Shown piece after piece: positions 11,169-25,761 of a stretch of DNA of 64,000 bases (within the stretch, counting starts at the first letter, position 1; the number at the start of each line of letters is the position of its first letter). The position numbers and the translations under genes were made by a program. This DNA is from Bos javanicus (lineage: Eukaryota; Chordata; Mammalia; Artiodactyla; Bovidae), in NCBI RefSeq assembly GCF_032452875.1, contig NW_026893855.1, positions 186,001-250,000 on the forward strand, given 5' to 3'. A model generated the notes under the pieces. That model did no database searches, was not told the DNA's origin, and worked only from the letters and a program-made list of their open reading frames with translations.

Positions 11169-13700
11169 CTGATCACGTGACTGAGCATGCACTGTTCACG
11201 TGGCTGATCATACACTGATCACGTGACTGATCATGCACTGATCACGTGGCTATCATGCACTGATCACGTGGCTGATCATGCACTGATCACGTGATATATG
11301 CACTGATCACGTGGCTGATCATGCACTGATCACGTGGCTGATCATGCACTGATCACGTGACTGATCATGCACTGATCACGTGGCTATCATGCACTGATCA
11401 CGTGGCTGATCATGCACATCACGGACTGATCATGCACTGATCACGGCTATCATGCACTGATCACATGACTGATCATGCACTGATCACGTGGCTGATCATG
11501 CACTGATCACGTGACTGATCATGCACTGATCACGTGACTGATCATGCACTGATCACGTGGCTATCATGCACTGATCACGTGGCTGATCATGCACTGATCA
11601 CGTGACTGATCATGCACTGATCACGTGGCTGATCATGCACTGATCACGTGACTGATCATGCACTGATCACGTGGCTATCATGCACTGATCACGTGGCTGA
11701 TCATGCACTGATCACGTGACTGATCATGCACTGATCACGTGACTGATCATGCACTGATCACGTGCTATCATGCACTGATCACGTGGCTGATCATGCACTG
11801 ATCACGTGACTGATCATGCACTGATCACGTGGCTGATCATGCACTGATCACGTGACTGATCATGCACTGATCACGTGGCTATCATGCACTGATCACGTGG
11901 CTATCATGCACTGATCACGTGACTGATCATGCACTGATCACGTGACTGATCATGCACTGATCACGTGGCTATCATGCACTGATCACGTGGCTTCATGCAC
12001 TGATCACGTATAGTCATGCACTGATCACGTGGCTATCATGCACTGATCACGTGGCTGATCATGCACTGATCACGTGACTGATCATGCACTGATCACGTGG
12101 CTATCATGCACTGATCACGTGGCTGATCATGCACTGATCACGGGACTGATCATGCACTGATCACGCTGTCATGCACTGATCACGTGACTCATGCACTGAT
12201 CACGTGGATGATCATGCACTGATCACGTGACTGATCATGCACTGATCACGTGACTGATCATGCACTGATCACGTGGCTATCATGCACTGATCACGTGGCT
12301 GATCATGCACTGATCACGTGGCTGATCATGCACTGATCACGTGGCTGATCATGCACTGATCACGTGATATCATGCACTGATCACGTGGCTATCATGCACT
12401 GATCACGTGGCTATCATGCACTGATCACGTGACTGATCATGCACTGATCACGTGACTGATCATGCACTGATCACGTGGCTATCATGCACTGATCACGTGG
12501 CTGATCATGCACTGATCACGTGGCTGATCATGCACTGATCACGTGACTGATCATGCACTGATCACGTGACTGATCATGCACTGATCACGTGGCTATCATG
12601 CACTGATCACGTGGCTGATCATGCACTGATCACGTGGCTGATCATGCACTGATCACGTGGCTGATCATGCACTGATCACGTGACTGATCATGCACTGATC
12701 ACGTGACTGATCATGCACTGATCACGTGGCTATCATGCACTGATCACGTGGCTGATCATGCACTGATCACGCAGCTATCATGCACTGATCACGTGACTGA
12801 TCATGCACTGATCACGTGACTGATCATGCACTGATCACGTGACTATCATGCACTGATCACGTGGCTGATCATGCACTGATCACGTGGCTATCATGCACTG
12901 ATCACGTGACTGATCATGCACTGATCACGTGACTGATCATGCACTGATCACGTGGCTATCATGCACTGATCACGTGGCTGATCATGCACTGATCACGTGG
13001 CTGATCATGCACTGATCACGTGACTGATCATGCACTGATCACGTGACTGATCATGCACTGATCACGTGGCTATCATGCACTGATCACGTGGCTGATCATA
13101 CACTGATCACGTGCCTGATCATGCACTGATCACGTGGCTGATCATGCACTGATCACGTGACTGATCATGCACTGATCACGTGTCTGATCATGCACTGATC
13201 ACGTGGCTATCATGCACTGCTCACGTGGCTGATCATGCACTGATCACGCAGCTACCATGTACTGGTCACATGACTGATCATGCACTGATCACGTGACTGA
13301 TCATGCACTGATCACGTGGCTATCATGCACTACTCACGTGGCTGATCATGCAATGATCATGTAGCTACCATGCACTGATCACGTGACTGATCATGCACTG
13401 ATCACGTGGCTGATCATGCACTGATCACGTGGCTATCATGCACTGATCACGAGACTGATCATGCACTGATCACGTCTATATCATGCACTGATCACATGAC
13501 TGCCCATGCACTGATCACGTGGATGATCATACACTAATCATGTGACAGATCATGCACTGATCACGTGGCTGATCATGCACTGATACCGTGACTGAGCATG
13601 GACTGATCACATGACTATCATGTAGTGATCACGTGACTTAATGGCGCTGATCATGTGACTGATCATGCGCTGATCATGTTTGCTATCATACACTGATCAT
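11169..13700 (+). repeat. Long block-free array tract (2,532 bp)
   Basis: Highly uniform, with repeated tetramer cycles. Short trailer-like scraps without a block occur at about 11405-11470 (CACGGACTG, CACGGCTATC) and 12140-12190 (CACGGGACTG, CACGCTGTC). An A-type leader fills about 13480-13700. Confidence 0.92.
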
Positions 13701-13941
13701 GTGCCTCTGGAGGCAATAAACAAAGAGCTGAGTAGGCACGAATCAAACAGTCAGCAGGCAATAATCATGGAACTCAGGTGAGGAATCATGCTGCTCAGCT
13801 GGCAATAATCAAGCAGCTGAGCAGGCAGGAATTACGCAGCACAGCTGGCAATTGTCAAGCAGATGACAGGCAGGAATCGTGCAGCTCAGCTGGCAATTGT
13901 CAAGCAGATGAGCAGACAGTAATCACGCAGCTCAGCAGGCC
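13701..13941 (+). repeat. Diverged block 8, type A with 2-bp loss (241 bp)
   Basis: A-type carrying CTCAGGTGAGG, the C-to-G change seen in blocks 9, 12, 15, 19 and 23 plus a further loss of TG. That loss breaks the frame held in neighbouring A blocks. The junction is GGCCCAGATC. Confidence 0.92.
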
Positions 13942-14695
13942 CAGATCACGTGACTGAGCATGCACTGTTCACGTGGCTGATCATACACTGATCACGTGAT
14001 TGATCATGCACTGATCACTTGGATATCATGCACTGATCACGTGGCTGATCATACACTGTTCACGTGTCTGACATGCACTGATCACGTGGCTATCATGCAC
14101 TGATCACGTGGCTGATCATGCACTGATCACGGGACTGATCATGCACTGATCACGTGGCTGATCATGCACTGACTACATGACTCACATGCACTGATCACGT
14201 GGCTGATCATGCACTGATCACGTGGCTATCATGCACTGATCACGTGGCTGATCATGCAATGATCACGTAGCTACATCACTGATCACGTGACTGATCATGC
14301 ACTGATCACGTACTGATCATGCACTGATCACGTGGCTCATCATGCACTGATCACGTGGCTGATCATGCACTATCACGTGACTGATCATGCACTGATCACG
14401 TGACTGATCATGAACTGATCACGTGGCTATCATGCACTGATCACGTGGCTATCATGCACTGATCACGTGGCTGATCACACACGTATCACGTGACTGATCA
14501 TGCACTGATCACGTGACTGATCATGCACTGATCACGTGGCTGATCATGCACTGATCACGTAGCTACCATGTACTGGTCACGTGACTGATCATGCACTGAT
14601 CACGTGACTGATCATGCACTGATCACGTGGCTTATCATGCACTGATCATGTGACTGATCATGCACTGATCATGTTTGCTATCATACACTGATCAT
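13942..14695 (+). repeat. Array tract between blocks 8 and 9
   Basis: The first 110 bp of an A-type trailer (CACTTGGATATC, GTGTCTGACATGC) jump at about 14090 into B-type trailer material (CACGGGACTG, GACTACATGACTCAC). This is a visible recombination join. A leader with GGCTTATCATGC precedes block 9. Confidence 0.87.
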
Positions 14696-14890
14696 GTGCC
14701 TCTGGAGGCAATAAACAAAGAGCTGAGTAGGCACGATCAAACAGTCTGCAGGCAATAATCATGGAACTCAGGTGTGAGGAATCATGCTGCTCAGCTGGCA
14801 ATAATCAAGCAGCTGAGCAGGCAGGAATTACGCAGCACAGCTGACAATTGTCAAGCAGATGACAGGCAGGAATCACGCAGCTCAGCAGGC
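14696..14890 (+). repeat. Diverged block 9, type A lacking units 9-10 (195 bp)
   Basis: After CAGATGACAGGCAGG the sequence passes directly to AATCACGCAGCTCAGC, so the last two 23-bp units before the end unit are missing (46 bp). It also has GCACGATCAAAC (one base lost), AGTCTGCAGG (shared with block 31), the CTCAGGTGTG marker and a GGCACTGATC junction. Confidence 0.92.
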
Positions 14891-16189
14891 ACTGATCACG
14901 TGACTGAGCATGCACTGATCACGTGGCTGATCATACACTGATCACGTGACTGATCATGCACTGATCACGTGGCTATCATGCACTGATCACGTGGCTGATC
15001 ATGCACTGATCACGTGTCTGACCATGCACTGATCACGTGGCTGATCATGCACTGATCACGTGGCTATCATGCACTGATCACGTGGCTGATCATGCACTGA
15101 TCACGTGACTGATCATGCACTGATCACTGGCTATCATGCACTGATCACGTGGCTATCATGCACTGATCACGTGGCTGATCATGCACTGATCACGTGACTG
15201 ATCATGCACTGATCACGTCTATATCATGCACTGATCACGTGACTGATCATGCACTGATCACGTGGATGATCATGCACTGATCATGTGACTGATCATGCAC
15301 TGATCACGTGGCTATCATGCACTGATCACGTGGCTGATCATGCAATGATCACGTGCTATCATGCACTGATCACGTGACTGATCATGCACTGATCACGTGA
15401 CTGATCATGCACTGATCACGTGACTGATCATGCACTGATCACGTGACTGATCATGCACTGATCACGTGACTGATCATGCACTGATCACGTGGCTATCATG
15501 CACTGATCACGTGGCTGATCATGCACTGATCACGTGCTACCATGCACTGATCACGTGACTGATCATGCACTGATCACGTAATTGATCATGCACTGATCAC
15601 GTGGCTGATCATGCACTGATCACGTGGCTGATCATGCACTGATCACGTGACTGATCATGCACTGATCACGTGACTGATCATGCACTGATCACGTGGCTAT
15701 CATGCACTGATCACGTGGCTGATCATGCACTGATCACGTGCCTGATCATGCACTGATCACATGACTGATCATGCACTGATCACGTGACTGATCATGCACT
15801 GATCACGTGGCTATCATGCACTACTCACGTGGCTGATCATGCAATGATCATGTAGCTACCATGTACAGTCACGTGACTGATCATACACCCATCAGGTGAT
15901 GATCATGCACTGATCACGTGGCTATCATGCACTGATCACGTGGCTGATCATGCACTGATCACCTGCCTGATCATGCACTGATCACGTGACTGATCATGCA
16001 CTGATCACGTGGCTATCATGCACTGATCACGTGACTGATCATGCACTGATCACGTGGCTGATCATGCACTGATACCGTGACTGAGCATGGACTGATCACA
16101 TGACTATCATGTAGTGATCACGTGACTTAATGGCTCTGATCATGTGACTGATCATGCGCTGATCATGTTTGCTATCATACACTGATCAT
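14891..16189 (+). repeat. Array tract between blocks 9 and 10
   Basis: Short trailer (GTGTCTGACC near 15015), GATCACTGGCTATC near 15123, CGTCTATATC near 15217, then uniform units. An A-type leader starts near 15840 (CATGTAGCTACC, CACCCATCAGG) and ends TTAATGGCTCTG, a variant of the usual TTAATGGCGCTG. Confidence 0.9.
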
Positions 16190-16432
16190 GTGCCTCTGGA
16201 GGCAATAAACAAAGAGCTGAGTAGGCACGAATCAAACAGTCAGCAGGCAATAATCATGGAACTCAGCTGTGAGGAATCATGCTGCTCAGCTGGCAATAAT
16301 CAAGCAGCTGAGCAGGCAGGAATTACGCAGCACAGCTGGCAATTGTCAAGCAGATGACAGGCAGGAATCGTGCAGCTCAGCTGGCAATTGTCAAGCAGAT
16401 GAGCAGACAGTAATCACGCAGCTCAGCAGGCC
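16190..16432 (+). repeat. Diverged block 10, type A (243 bp)
   Basis: Same body as block 2 by eye, with a GGCCCTGATC junction. It sits with A-type leader and A-type trailer on its two sides, so this is a complete A module. Confidence 0.93.
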
Positions 16433-17616
16433 CTGATCACGTGACTGAGCATGCACTGTTCACGTGGCTGATCATACACTGATCACGTGATGATCATGCA
16501 CTGATCACTTGGATATCATGCACTGATCACGTGGCTGATCATACACTGTTCACGTGTCTGACCATGCACTGATCACGTGGCTGATCATACACTGCTCACG
16601 TAACTGATCATGCACTGATCACGTGGCTATCATGCACTGATCACGTGGCTGAACATGCACTGTTCACGTGGCTGATCACACACCTGTCACGTGACATATC
16701 ATGCACTGATCACGTGGCACTCATGCACTGATCACGTGGCTGATCATACTCTGCTCACGTAACTCATCATGCACACATCACGTGGCTATCATGCACTGCT
16801 CACGTGGCTGTCATGGAATGATCACATAGCTACCATATACTGGTCACGTGACTGATCATGCACTGATCACGTAAATGATCATGCACTGTTCACGTGACTG
16901 ATCATGCACTGATCACGTGACTGATCATGCACTGATCACGTGGCTATCATGCACTGATCACGTGGCTGATCATGCATGATCACGTGACTGATCATGCACT
17001 GATCACGTGGCTGATCATGCACTGATCACGTGGCTGATCATGCACTGATCACGTGGCTATCATGCACTGATCACGTGGCTGATCACACACTATCACGTGA
17101 CTGATCATGCACTGATCACGTGGCTATCATGCACTGATCACGTGGCTATCATGCACTGATCACGTGGCTGATCATGCAATGATCACGTAGCTACCATGTA
17201 CTGGTCACGTGACTGATCATGCACTGATCACGTAACTGATCATGCACTGATCACGTGGCTGATCATGCACTGATCACGTGGCTGATCACACACTATCACG
17301 TGACTGATCATGCACTGATCACGTGATGATCATGCACTGATCACGTGGCTATCATGCACTGATCACGTGGCTATCATGCACTGATCACGTGGCTGATCAC
17401 ACACTGATCACGTGACTGATCATGCACTGATCACGTGACTGATCATGCACTGATCACGTGGCTGATCATGCAATGATCACGCAGCTACATGCACTGATCA
17501 CATGACTGATCATGCACTGATCACATAACTGATCATGCACTGATCACGTGGCTTATCATGCACTGATCATGTGACTGATCATGTGCTGATCATGTTTGGT
17601 GTCATACACTGATCAT
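16433..17616 (+). repeat. Array tract with full A-type trailer
   Basis: A-type trailer from 16433 to about 16920, then units including CACACACTATCACG (bases lost) near 17085 and 17285. The B-type leader (CACATAACTGATC, GGCTTATC, GTTTGGTGTC) begins near 17480. Confidence 0.9.
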
Positions 17617-17854
17617 GTGCCTCTGGAGGCAATGAACATAGAGCTGAGTAGGCACGAATCAGTCAGCAGGCTATAATCATGGAACTCATCTCTCAGAAAT
17701 CATGCTGCTCAGCTGGCAATAATCAAGTAGATGAGCAGGCAGGAATTACGCAGGACAGGTGGCAATTGTCAAGGTGATGACAGGCAGGAATCGTGCAGCT
17801 CAGCTGCAATTGTCAAGCAGATGAGCAGACAGTAACCACGCAGCTCAGCAGGCC
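17617..17854 (+). repeat. Diverged block 11, type B (238 bp)
   Basis: Private changes CTCATCTCTCAG, GCAGGACAGGTGG, CAAGGTGATGAC, CAGCTGCAATTG (one G lost) and AGTAACCACG make it one of the more altered B copies in the left half. Confidence 0.92.
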
Positions 17855-18971
17855 CTGATCACGTGACTGATCATGCACTGTTCACGTGGCTGATCATACA
17901 CTATCACGTGACTGATCATGCACTGATCACGTGACTGATCATGCACTGATCACGTGGCTGATCATGCACTGATCACGTGGCTGATCATACACTGATCACG
18001 GGACTGATCATGCACTGATCACGTGCTATCATGCACTGATACATGACTGACATGCACTGATCACGTGGCTGATCATGCACTGATCACGTGACTGATCATG
18101 CACTGATCACGTGACTGATCATGCACTGATCACATGGCTGATCATGCACTGATCACGTGGCTATCATGCACTGATCACGTGGCTGATCATGCAATGATCA
18201 CGTGGCTACCATGCACTGGTCACGTGACTGATCATGCACTGATCACGTAATTGATCATGCACTGATCACGTGGCTGATCATGCACTGATCACGTGGCTGA
18301 TCATGCACTGATCACGTGACTGATCATGCACTGATCACGTGGCTATCATGCACTGATCACGTGGCTGACATACACTGATCACGTGCCTGGTCATGCACTG
18401 ATCACGTGGCTGATCATGCACTGATCACGTGACTGATCATGCACTGATCACGTGTCTGATCATGCACTGATCACGTGGCTATCATGCACTGCTCACGTGG
18501 CTGATCATGCATGATCACGCAGCTACCATGTACTGGTCACATGACTGATCATGCACTGATCACGTGACTGATCATGCAGTGATCACGTGGCTATCATGCA
18601 CTACTCACGTGGCTGATCATGCAATGATCATGTAGCTACCATGTACAGGTCACGTGAATGATCATACACCCATCAGGTGACTGATCATGCACTGATCACG
18701 TGGCTATCATGCACTGATCACGAGACTGATCATGCACTGATCACGTCTATATCATGCACTGATCACATGACTGCCCATGCACTGATCACGTGGATGATCA
18801 TACACTAATCATGTGACAGATCATGCACTGATCACGTGGCTGATCATGCACTGATACCGTGACTGAGCATGGACTGATCACATGACTATCATGTAGTGAT
18901 CACGTGACTTAATGGCGCTGATCATGTGACTGATCATGCGCTGATCATGTTTGCTATCATACACTGATCAT
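17855..18971 (+). repeat. Array tract with B-type trailer and A-type leader
   Basis: B-type trailer (CACGGGACTG near 17998, GATACATGAC near 18040) and uniform monomers. An A-type leader begins near 18615, with CGAGACTG and CGTCTATATC in the same order as at 23545-23580. Confidence 0.9.
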
Positions 18972-19214
18972 GTGCCTCTGGAGGCAATAAACAAAGAGCT
19001 GAGTAGGCACGAATCAAACAGTCAGCAGGCAATAATCATGGAACTCAGGTGTGAGGAATCATGCTGCTCAGCTGGCAATAATCAAGCAGCTGAGCAGGCA
19101 GGAATTACGCAGCACAGCTGGCAATTGTCAAGCAGATGACAGGCAGGAATCGTGCAGCTCAGCTGGCAATTGTCAAGCAGATGAGCAGACAGTAATCACG
19201 CAGCTCAGCAGGCC
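18972..19214 (+). repeat. Diverged block 12, type A with CAGGTG marker (243 bp)
   Basis: Full-length A block carrying CTCAGGTGTGAGG. It is the full-length relative of the short blocks 15, 19 and 23, which share the marker and the same upstream context, so it shows the state before their 46-bp losses. Confidence 0.93.
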
Positions 19215-21097
19215 CAGATCACGTGACTGAGCATGCACTGTTCACGTGGCTGATCATACACTGATCACGTGATGATCATGCACTGATCACTTGGATATCA
19301 TGCACTGATCACGTGGCTGATCATACACTGTTCACGTGTCTGACCATGCACTGATCACGTGGCTGATCATACACTGCTCACGTAACTGATCATGCACTGA
19401 TCACGTGGCTATCATGCACTGATCACGTGGCTGAACATGCACTGTTCACGTGGCTGATCACACACCTGTCACGTGACATATCATGCACTGATCACGTGGC
19501 ACTCATGCACTGATCACGTGGCTGATCATACTCTGCTCACGTAACTCATCATGCACACATCACGTGGCTATCATGCACTGCTCACGTGGCTCGTCATGGA
19601 ATGATCACGTAGCTACCATATACTGGTCACGTGACTGATCATGCACAGATCACGTAAATGATCATGCACTGTTCACGTGACTGATCATGCACTGATCACG
19701 TGACTGATCATGCACTGATCACGTGGCTATCATGCACTGATCACGTGGCTGATCATGCATGATCACGTGACTGATCATGCACTGATCACGTGGCTGATCA
19801 TGCACTGATCACGTGGCTGATCATGCACTGATCACGTGGCTATCATGCACTGATCACGTGGCTGATCACACACGTATCACGTGACTGATCATGCACTGAT
19901 CACGTGGCTATCATGCACTGATCACGTGGCTGATCATGCACTGATCACGTGCCTGATCATGCACTGATCACGTGACTGATCATGCACTGATCACGTGGCT
20001 ATCATGCACTGATCACGTGGCTGATCATGCACTGATCACGTGGCTGATCATGCACTGATCACGTGACTGATCATGCACTGATCACGTGACTATCATGCAC
20101 TGATCACGTGGCTGATCATGCACTGATCACGTGGCTGATCATGCACTGATCACGTGACTGATCATGCACTGATCACGTGGCTGATCATGCACTGATCACG
20201 TGGCTGATCATGCACTGATCACGTGACTGATCATGCACTGATCACGTGGCTATCATGCACTGATCACGTGGCTGATCATGCACTGATCACGTGGCTGATC
20301 ACACTGATCACGTGACATCATGCACTGATCACGTGGCACTCATGCACTGATCACGTGGCTGATCATGCACTGATCACGTGACTGATCATGCACTGATCAC
20401 GTGGCTATCATGCACTGATCACGTGGCTGTCATGCACTGATCACGAAGCTACCATATACTGGTCACGTGACTGATCATGCACTGATCACGTAACTGATCA
20501 TGCACTGATCACGTGACTGATCATGCACTGATCACGTGACTGATCATGCACTGATCACGTGGCTATCATGCACTGATCACGTGGCTGATCATGCACTGAT
20601 CACGTAGCAACCATGTACTGATCACGTGACTGATCATGCACTGATCACGTACTGATCATGCACTGATCACGTGGCTGATCATGCACTGATCACGTGGCTG
20701 ATCATGCGTATCACGTGACTGATCATGCACTGATCACGTGACTGATCATGCACTGATCACGTGGCTATCATGCACTGATCACGTGATATCATGCACTGAT
20801 CACGTGGCTGATCACACACTGATCACGTGACTGATCATGCACTGATCACGTGGCTATCATGCACTGATCACGTGACTGATCATGCACTGATCACGTGACT
20901 GATCATGCACTGATCACGTGGCTATCATGCACTGATCACGTGGCTGATCATGCACTGATCACACAGCTACATGCACTGATCACATGACTGATCATGCACT
21001 GATCACATGACTGATCATGCACTGATCACCTGCTTATCATGCACTGATCATGTGACTGATCATGTGCTGATCATGTTTGGTGTCATACACTGATCAT
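19215..21097 (+). repeat. Array tract with full A-type trailer
   Basis: A-type trailer from 19215 to about 19720, then about 1.2 kb of near-uniform monomers. A second, partial A-trailer segment lies near 20325-20465 (GTGGCACTCATGC, CATATACTGG). The B-type leader starts near 20955 (CACACAGCTAC). Confidence 0.9.
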
Positions 21098-21335
21098 GTG
21101 CCTCTGGAGGCAATGAACATAAGCTGAGTAGGCAGGAATCAGTCAGCAGGCTATAATCATGGAACTCACCTCTGAGAAATCATGCTGCTCAGCTGGCAAT
21201 AATCAAGTAGCTGAGCAGGCAGGAATTACGCAGCACAGCTGGCAATTGTCAAGCAGATGACAGGCAGGAATCATGCAGCTCAGCTGGCAATTGTCAAGCA
21301 GATGAGCAGACAGTAATCACGCAGCTCAGCAGGCC
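21098..21335 (+). repeat. Diverged block 13, type B/mosaic (238 bp)
   Basis: B-type opening with ATGAACATAAGC and CTCACCTCTGAG. A-like later (CAAGTAGCTGAGC, CACAGCTGG, CAAGCAGATGAC, AATCATGC). It occupies the position held by mosaic blocks 17, 21 and 25 in the 7.5-kb repeat. Confidence 0.9.
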
Positions 21336-22601
21336 CTGATCACGTGACTGAGCATGCACTGTTCACGTGGCTGATCACACTGATCACGTGACTGATCATG
21401 CACTGATCACGTGACTGATCATGCACTGATCACGTGGCTATCATGCACTGATCACGTGGCTGATCATACTGATCACGGGACTGATCATGCACTGATCACG
21501 GCTATCATGCACTGACTACATGACTGATCATGCACTGATCACGTGGCTGATCATGCACTGATCACGTGACTGATCATGCACTGATCACGTGACTGATCAT
21601 GCACTGATCACGTGGCTGATCATGCACTGATCACGTGGCACTCATGCACTGATCACGTGGCTGATCATACTGCTCACGTGACTGATCATGCACATCACGT
21701 GGCTATCATGCACTGCTCACGTGGCTGTCATGGAATGATCACGGGCTACCATATACTGGTCACGTGACTGATCATGCATGATCACGTAAATGATCATGCA
21801 CTGTTCACGTGACTGATCATGTACTGATCACGTGACTGATCATGCACTGATCACGTGGCTATCATGCACTGCTCACGTGGCTGATCATGCAACGATCACG
21901 TAGCAACCATGTACTGGTCACGTGACTGATCATGCACTGATCACGTAATTGATCATGCACTGATCACGTGGCTCATCATGCACTGATCACGTGGCTGATC
22001 ACACACGTATCACGTGACTGATCATGCACTGATCACGTGACTGATCATGCACTGATCACGTGGCTATCATGCACTGATCACGTGGATATCATGCACTGAT
22101 CACGTGGCTGATCACACGTATCACGTGACTGATCATGCACTGATCACGTGGCTATCATGCACTGATCACGTGACTGATCATGCACTGATCACGTGGCTGA
22201 TCATGCACTGATCACGTGGCTGATCATGCACTGATCACGTGACTGATCATGCACTGATCACGTGGCTGATCATGCACTGATCACGTGATGATCACGGACT
22301 GATCGTGACTGATCATGCACTGATCACGTAACTGATCATGCACTGATCACGTGACTGATCATGCACTGATCACGTGACTGATCATGCACTGATCACGTGA
22401 CTGATCATGCACTGATCACGTGGCTGATCATGCACTGATCACGTGGCTGATCATGCACTGATCACACAGCTACCATGTACTGATCACGTGACTGATCATG
22501 CACTGATCACGAATTGATCATGCACTGATCACGTGGCTTATCATGCACTGATCATGTGACTGATCATGTGCTGATCATGTTTGGTGTCACACACTGATCA
22601 T
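21336..22601 (+). repeat. Array tract, first segment of higher-order unit 1
   Basis: B-type trailer (CACGGGACTG, GACTACATGAC near 21513), then the 3' half of an A-type trailer near 21635-21840, then GCAACGATC and AGCAACCATG near 21890. A local irregular stretch near 22285-22310 (GATGATCACGGACTGATCG) has no counterpart in units 2 and 3. B-type leader at the end. Confidence 0.88.
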
Positions 22602-22836
22602 GTGCCTCTGGAGGCAATGAACATAGAGCTGAGTAGGCAGAATCAGTCAGCAGGCTATAATCATGGAACTCAGCTCTGAGAAATCATGCTGCTCAGCTGG
22701 CAATAATCAAGTAGATGAGCAGGCAGGAATTACGCAGCACAGTGGCAATTGTCAAGCAGATGACAGGCAGGAATCGTGCAGCTCAGCTGGAATGTCAAGC
22801 AGATGAGCAGACAGTAATCACGCAGCTCAGCAGGCC
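22602..22836 (+). repeat. Diverged block 14, type B (235 bp)
   Basis: Private losses: GGCAGAATCAGTC, CACAGTGGC and GCTGGAATGTCAAG (two bases). Equivalent in position to blocks 18 and 22. Confidence 0.92.
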
Positions 22837-23796
22837 CTGATCACGTGACTGAGCATGCACTGTTCACGTGGCTGATCACACACTGATCACGTGACTGATC
22901 ATGCACTGATCACGTGACTGATCATGCACTGATCACGTGGCTATCATGCACTGATCACGTGGCTGATCATACACTGATCACGGGACTGATCATGCACTGA
23001 TCACGGGCTATCATGCACTGACTACATGACTGACATGCACTGATCACGTGGATGATCATGCACTGATCACGTGACTGATCATGCACTGATCACGTGACTG
23101 ATCATGCACTGATCACGTGACTGATCATGCACTGATCACGTGACTGATCATGCACTGATCACGTGGCTATCATGCACTGATCACTTGGCTGACATACACT
23201 GATCACGTGCCTGATCATGCACTGATCACGTGGCTGATCATGCACTGATCACGTGACTGATCATGCACTGATCACGTGACTGATCATGCACTGATCACGT
23301 GGCTATCATGCACTGCTCACGTGGCTGATCATGCAATGATCACGCAGCTACCATGTACTGGTCACATGACTGATCATGCACTGATCACGTGACTGATCAT
23401 GCACTGATCACGTGGCTATCATGCACTACTCACGTGGCTGATCATGCAATGATCATGTAGCTACCATGTACAGGTCACGTGAATGATCATACACCCATCA
23501 GGTGACTGATCATGCACTGATCACGTGGCTATCATGCACTGATCACGAGACTGATCATGCACTGATCACGTCTATATCATGCACTGATCACATGACTGTC
23601 CATGCACTGATCACGTGGATGATCATACACTAATCATGTGACAGATCATGCACTGATCACGTGGCTGATCATGCACTGATACCGTGACTGAGCATGGACT
23701 GATCACATGACTATCATGTAGTGATCACGTGACTTAATGGCGCTGATCATGTGACTGATCATGCACTGATCATGTTTGCTATCATACACTGATCAT
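22837..23796 (+). repeat. Array tract, second segment of higher-order unit 1
   Basis: 960 bp, paired with 30361-31317 and 37911-38861. B-type trailer (CACGGGACTG, CACGGGCTATC, GACTACATGACTGAC), uniform monomers, and A-type leader with CGAGACTG, CGTCTATATC and GACTGTCCATGC. Confidence 0.92.
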
Positions 23797-23993
23797 GTGC
23801 CTCTGGAGGCAATAAACAAAGAGCTGAGTAGGCACGAATCAAACAGTCAGCAGGCAATAATCATGGAACTCAGGTGTGAGGAATCATGCTGCTCAGCTGG
23901 CAATAATCAAGCAGATGACAGGCAGGAATTGTGCAGCTCAGCTGGCAATTGTCAAGCAGATGAGCAGACAGTAATCACGCAGCTCAGCAGGCC
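23797..23993 (+). repeat. Diverged block 15, short type A lacking units 6-7 (197 bp)
   Basis: CAATAATCAAG is followed at once by CAGATGACAGGCAGG, so two 23-bp units (46 bp) are missing. The junction reads GGAATTGTGC. It sits at the same higher-order position as blocks 19 and 23, which lack a different pair of units. Carries the CTCAGGTGTG marker. Confidence 0.93.
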
Positions 23994-25518
23994 CAGATCA
24001 CGTGACTGAGCATGCACAGTTCACGTGGCTGATCATACACTGATCACGTGATTGATCATGCAATGATCACTTGGATATCATGCACTGATCACGTGGCTGA
24101 TCATACACTGTTCACGTGTCTGACATGCACTGATCACGTGGCTGATCATACACTGCTCACGTAACTGATCATGCACTGATCACGTGGCTATCATGCACTG
24201 ATCACGTGGCTGATCATGCACTGATCACATGACTGATCATGCACTGATCACGTGACTGATCATGCACTGATCACGTGACTGATCATGCACTGATCACGTA
24301 ATTGATCATGCACTGATCACGTGGCTGATCATGCACTGATCACGTGACTGATCATGCACTGATCACGTGACTGATCATGCACTGATCAGTGGCTATCATG
24401 CACTGATCACGTGGCTGATCATGCACTGATCACGTGACTGATCATGCACTGATCACGGCTATCATGCACTGATCACGTGGCTATCATGCACTGATCACGT
24501 GGCTGATCATGCACTGATCACTGACTGATCATGCACTGATCACGTCTATATCATGCACTGATCACGTGACTGATCATGCACTGATCACGTGGATGATCAT
24601 GCACTGATCACGTGACTGATCATGCACTGATCACGTGGCTATCATGCACTGATCACGTGGCTGATCATGCACTGATCACGTAGCTACCATGCACTGATCA
24701 CGTGACTGATCATGCACTGATCACGTAATTGATCATGCACTGATCACGTGACTGATCATGCACTGATCACGTGGTGATCATGCACTGATCACGGACTGAT
24801 CATGCACTGATCACGTGGCTATCATGCACTGATCACGTGGCTGATCATGCAATGATCACGTAGCTACCATATACTGATCACGTGACTGATCATGCACTGA
24901 TCACGTAATTGATCATGCACTGATCACGTGGCTGATCATGCACTGATCACGTGGCTGATCATGCACTGATCACGTGACTGATCATGCACTGATCACGTGA
25001 CTGATCATGCACTGATCACGTGGCTATCATGCACTGATCACGTGGCTGATCATGCACTGATCACGTGCCTGGTCATGCACTATCACATGACTGATCATGC
25101 ACTGATCACGTGACTGATCATGCACTGATCACGTGGCTATCATGCACTACTCACGTGGCTGATCATGCAATGATCATGTAGCTACCATGTACAGGTCACG
25201 TGACTGATCATACACCCATCAGGTGACTGATCATGCACTGATCACGTGGCTATCATGCACTGATCACGTGGCTGATCATGCACTGATCACGTGCCTGGTC
25301 ATGCACTGATCACGTGACTGATCATGCACTGATCACGTGGCTGATCATGAACTGATCACGTGGCTGATCATGCACTGATCACGTGGCTGATCATGCACTG
25401 ATACCGTGACTGAGCATGGACTGATCACATGACTATCATGTAGTGATCACGTGACTTAATGGCGCTGATCATGTGACTGATCATGCGCTGATCATGTTTG
25501 CTATCATACACTGATCAT
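23994..25518 (+). repeat. Array tract, third segment of higher-order unit 1
   Basis: 1525 bp, paired with 31515-33040 and 39059-40578. Starts with an A-type trailer cut short after CACGTAACTG near 24165. Then GATCAGTGGCTATC near 24386, CACGGCTATC, CGTCTATATC near 24543, and an A-type leader from about 25170. Confidence 0.92.
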
Positions 25519-25761
25519 GTGCCTCTGGAGGCAATAAACAAAGAGCTGAGTAGGCACGAATCAAACAGTCAGCAGGCAATAATCATGGAACTCAGCTGTG
25601 AGGAATCATGCTGCTCAGCTGGCAATAATCAAGCAGCTGAGCAGGCAGGAATTACGCAGCACAGCTGGCAATTGTCAAGCAGATGACAGGCAGGAATCGT
25701 GCAGCTCAGCTGGCAATTGTCAAGCAGATGAGCAGACAGTAATCACGCAGCTCAGCAGGCC
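25519..25761 (+). repeat. Diverged block 16, type A (243 bp)
   Basis: Same body as block 2 by eye. The junction GGCCCTGATC is followed by CATACAGATCACG, a shortened unit also found after block 24 but not after block 20. Confidence 0.93.
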